From positions 1-47,285 of the forward strand of contig JAZKFR010000065.1 in assembly GCA_040386295.1 (NCBI GenBank): 47,285 nucleotides of DNA, given 5' to 3'. This DNA comes from JAZKFR01 sp040386295. GTDB lineage: Bacteria; Pseudomonadota; Gammaproteobacteria; Burkholderiales; Rhodocyclaceae. Below, in pieces: positions 45,754 to 47,285 of the stretch. The notes below the pieces were generated by a model. It ran no database searches and was not told the origin of the DNA. It worked only from the letters and a program-made list of their open reading frames with translations. Positions within the stretch are counted from its first letter, which is position 1, and every line of letters begins with the position of its first letter. Position numbers and translations under genes: made by a program.

Positions 45754-46086
45754 ATGTCGCAACAGTCTATTTTCGCTGATGGTATCGGCCATATCGTGAT
45801 GATGAACGGTATGGTACGCATTCAGTTTGTTACTGCCTCGCATGCTGAAAAAGATGGTCATGTGAATGCTAGCTTTGATCCGCAATGTGCTGTTGTGCTG
45901 ACCCCACAGGCTTTCTTGCAATCCTTCCGTAAAATGGAAGACATCATCAAGAAAATGACGGCTGCTGGTATTTTGGTCAAGCGCGGCGAAGAGCGCCGTG
46001 AAGGCCCAGCCCGCGACACGACGGCTCTGTCGGCAGATAAAACTGAGATTAAGCCCGACCGGAAAAAAGCCAAAAAGCTAAATTAG
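45754..46086 (+). CDS. Small conserved-looking protein of unknown function
   Basis: 110 residues with a strong AGGAGA ribosome-binding site seven bases before the ATG. The N-terminal half (FADGIGHIVMMNGMVRIQFVT...FDPQCAVVLTPQAFLQSFRKMEDIIKKMTAAGILVKR) predicts a small beta-rich domain followed by a helix. I have an impression of similar beta-proteobacterial proteins with an FADGIG...GMVR pattern but cannot name a family. The last 35 residues are charged (RGEERREGPARD, KPDRKKAKKLN), with a basic end suggesting nucleic-acid or membrane-surface contact. No signal peptide or membrane helix is seen. Function unknown. Confidence 0.75.
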   Translation: MSQQSIFADGIGHIVMMNGMVRIQFVTASHAEKDGHVNASFDPQCAVVLTPQAFLQSFRKMEDIIKKMTAAGILVKRGEERREGPARDTTALSADKTEIKPDRKKAKKLN

Positions 46087-46111
46087 AGTCGTTTTTTTGC
46101 TTTTTACGGCT

Positions 46112-46121
46112 NNNNNNNNNN
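46112..46121. other. Assembly gap (10 Ns)
   Basis: Ten undetermined bases in the spacer after the small gene at 45754-46086. The true length is unknown. No known coding frame is affected. Confidence 0.97.
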
Positions 46122-46191
46122 CGTGAGCTACAGATTTAGCCTGCCAAATTCGAGTCTGTCGAACGTAATAAATTGATTATTTGTCGTTTCC

Positions 46192-46236
46192 AATAAAAAA
46201 CGCGCATCGAGAAGTCCTCGGTGCGCGTTTTTTATT
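46192..46236. terminator. Bidirectional intrinsic terminator
   Basis: Perfect 15-bp arms 46192-46206 (AATAAAAAACGCGCA) and 46222-46236, with additional inner pairing CGAG/CTCG, give a GC-rich stem flanked by A-run and T-run on both strands. It sits between the plus-strand small gene and convergent cyaY, so it can stop transcription from both sides. Confidence 0.92.
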
Positions 46237-46319
46237 CATGCTTTCTAGGCTTGCTTCTGCTTTGGGGTTGAAAGCTTTGAGCGATTGAGTTGAGTGCTGC
46301 TTTACCTCAGGGTTTCACC

Positions 46320-46616
46320 TCAGCTCTTGGCATTGAGCAAGCTTGATAGAGCCATCATCAGCTCGTCTTGATTTCGCGTGTCGCGCCAACATACTCCGTC
46401 CCAGCGATAGTGAAAGCCGCCGCTTTTGGCTGCGACCCAAATTTCTTGCGCGGCAGCGTGGCGGTTGACGACAATTTTTGCGCCACCGGCGAGTTCGATA
46501 GACAGTACGCCATCACTGACCCATTCAAAATCGAGATCTAGGTCACTTGATTCGAGCATTGCCTCGATTTTTTGCAGTGCACTGTCTGTTTGCTTGTTGA
46601 ATTCTTGCTCATTCAT
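46320..46616 (-). CDS. cyaY: Iron-sulfur cluster assembly protein CyaY (frataxin)
   Basis: 98 residues, slightly shorter than typical CyaY (about 106). The acidic first helix (EFNKQTDSALQKIEAMLESSDLDLDFEWVSDGVLSIEL) and the frataxin core IVVNRHAAAQEIWVAAKSGGFHYRWDGVCWRDTR are characteristic. CyaY binds iron and modulates IscS-dependent Fe-S assembly. It is divergent from lptM with only 36 bases between start codons, so the two promoters must overlap each other or coding sequence. Confidence 0.94.
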   Translation of the reverse strand: MNEQEFNKQTDSALQKIEAMLESSDLDLDFEWVSDGVLSIELAGGAKIVVNRHAAAQEIWVAAKSGGFHYRWDGVCWRDTRNQDELMMALSSLLNAKS

Positions 46617-46652
46617 GGTGTGCTACCATTTTCCGTTTTTGAGTGACGATGT

Positions 46653-46877
46653 ATGTTTTTTGATTACGACAAGGCGTTGGTCAGGGTTCGCTACGCCTCT
46701 ATATTGCTTTTGTCTGCGCTCAGCCTCAGCGCTTGTGGCACCAAAGGTGCTTTGATTTTGCCTGGCGAGCGTCAGAGTGCTGCGCCGCACGCGACTTCAG
46801 CGCCTACTGTTGCATCGCCATCAGCTAAGCCGAGCGATGTTAGCACGGCTGCTGATTCCTCTAGTTCCCTGAAATGA
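46653..46877 (+). CDS. lptM: LPS assembly lipoprotein LptM (YifL)
   Basis: 74 residues. Lipobox LSAC (Cys28) is followed directly by GTKGALILPGE, the LptM/YifL hallmark. The rest is a low-complexity Ala/Ser/Pro tail. In E. coli LptM assists maturation of the LptD-LptE complex in the outer membrane. The N-terminus is longer than usual before the hydrophobic segment, but no better start codon is present. It overlaps lysA by ATGA, the common cyaY-lptM-lysA arrangement. Confidence 0.9.
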   Translation: MFFDYDKALVRVRYASILLLSALSLSACGTKGALILPGERQSAAPHATSAPTVASPSAKPSDVSTAADSSSSLK

Positions 46878-47285
46878 GTGCGCCGATGTCATCGTTTAAG
46901 CTAATTAACGGGATGTTTCATGTGGAACAAGTTGACCTAAGCTTGCTTGCTGAAACCTTTGGCACCCCTTGCTATGTCTATTCACGTGCTGCGCTTGAGT
47001 CTGCTTTGGCGGAGTTTCAGCAAGCGTTTGGACAGACCGATGCCTTGGTTTGCTATGCGGTCAAGGCCAACTCTAATCTGGCGATTCTCAATGTTTTTGC
47101 TCGGCTGGGCGCTGGTTTCGATATTGTCTCTGCCGGTGAGTTGAAGCGCGTCCTGGCTGCTGGCGCTGATCCGCAAAAAATCGTGTTTTCAGGGGTGGGC
47201 AAAACGGCTGCCGAAATGGCTTTAGCGCTGAGCACGGGGATTCTGTGCTTCAACGTCGAGTCAGCGGCTGAATTGGATCGGCTCA
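46874..47285 (+). CDS. lysA: Diaminopimelate decarboxylase, partial (runs off right edge)
   Basis: 137 codons visible from ATG 46874, which overlaps the lptM stop (ATGA); the frame is open to the window end. It reads LAETFGTPCYVYSRAALESAL, then VCYAVKANSN with Lys64 as the PLP-binding residue, followed by GAGFDIVSAGELKRVLAAGADPQKIVFSGVGKT, all characteristic of LysA. It decarboxylates meso-diaminopimelate to lysine in the cytoplasm. A near-perfect parS-like sequence overlaps codons 14-19. Confidence 0.96.
   Translation, partial: MSAPMSSFKLINGMFHVEQVDLSLLAETFGTPCYVYSRAALESALAEFQQAFGQTDALVCYAVKANSNLAILNVFARLGAGFDIVSAGELKRVLAAGADPQKIVFSGVGKTAAEMALALSTGILCFNVESAAELDRL
46914..46929. promoter_or_regulatory. 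parS-like site in the 5' end of lysA
   Basis: The minus strand reads TGTTCCACATGAAACA, 15 of 16 identical to the Bacillus-type parS TGTTCCACGTGAAACA. It lies about 9.5 kb from the predicted origin, on the side opposite the perfect parS. Confidence 0.6.

Overview
The window looks like the replication-origin-proximal part of a betaproteobacterial chromosome, most likely Burkholderiales. This is inferred from family resemblance and gene order: mlaFED-mlaA-mlaCB next to an ibaG-type bolA gene and murA, a dnaA-dnaN-gyrB block, DUF4390 with an NtrY-like kinase, and cyaY/lptM/lysA. It is draft sequence, with two 10-N gaps (9479-9488 and 46112-46121) and what looks like a one-base indel in gltB. Coding density is high and no tRNA, rRNA, CRISPR array or insertion sequence was recognised.

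Region 1 (1-12627, minus strand) is a compact MSHA-type (type IVa-like) pilus assembly operon. In transcription order it has a sigma-54-type response regulator, an ExeA/MshM ATPase, the secretin MshL, TPR protein MshN, ATPase MshE, platform protein MshG, MshI/PilM-PilN-like, MshJ/PilO-like and MshK-like proteins, and a minor-pilin-like gene running off the left edge. Most neighbours overlap by ATGA/TGATG or lie a few bases apart. The mshL reading frame crosses a gap, and its true 5' end (lipoprotein signal) is recovered at 9638.

Region 2 (12868-20123, plus strand) encodes the Mla lipid-asymmetry pathway, an ABC-2 type exporter pair, IbaG and MurA. MurA meets the convergent amiC-tsaE pair almost end to end. 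queG diverges from tsaE and converges with an orphan branched-chain amino-acid-type binding lipoprotein, followed upstream by an S1/P1 nuclease and a cation diffusion facilitator. A perfect parS centromere (TGTTTCACGTGAAACA, 24651-24666) lies in this stretch, inside a 28-bp perfect palindrome.

Region 3 (26988-33670, plus strand) holds rsmB, a DUF4390 protein, an NtrY-like kinase, an NtrX-like regulator whose AAA+ domain has lost its ATPase and sigma-54 motifs, and a NYN-LOTUS protein.

Region 4 (33682-45364, minus strand) holds gyrB, dnaN, dnaA, gltD and gltB. The dnaA-dnaN spacer carries a 71-bp interrupted dyad with DnaA-box-like arms and an AT-rich 15-bp direct repeat, so it is the best oriC candidate. 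Two more near-parS sequences lie at 36166-36181 and 46914-46929. gltBD sits upstream of dnaA, where rpmH-rnpA is usual. The right end has an unrecognised small gene, a bidirectional terminator, cyaY, lptM and the start of lysA.

Nothing here is convincingly a wholly new system. The most notable signals are the parS/oriC architecture, the degenerate NtrX-like regulator, the gltB slippery-site frameshift and the unusual end of the pilus operon.
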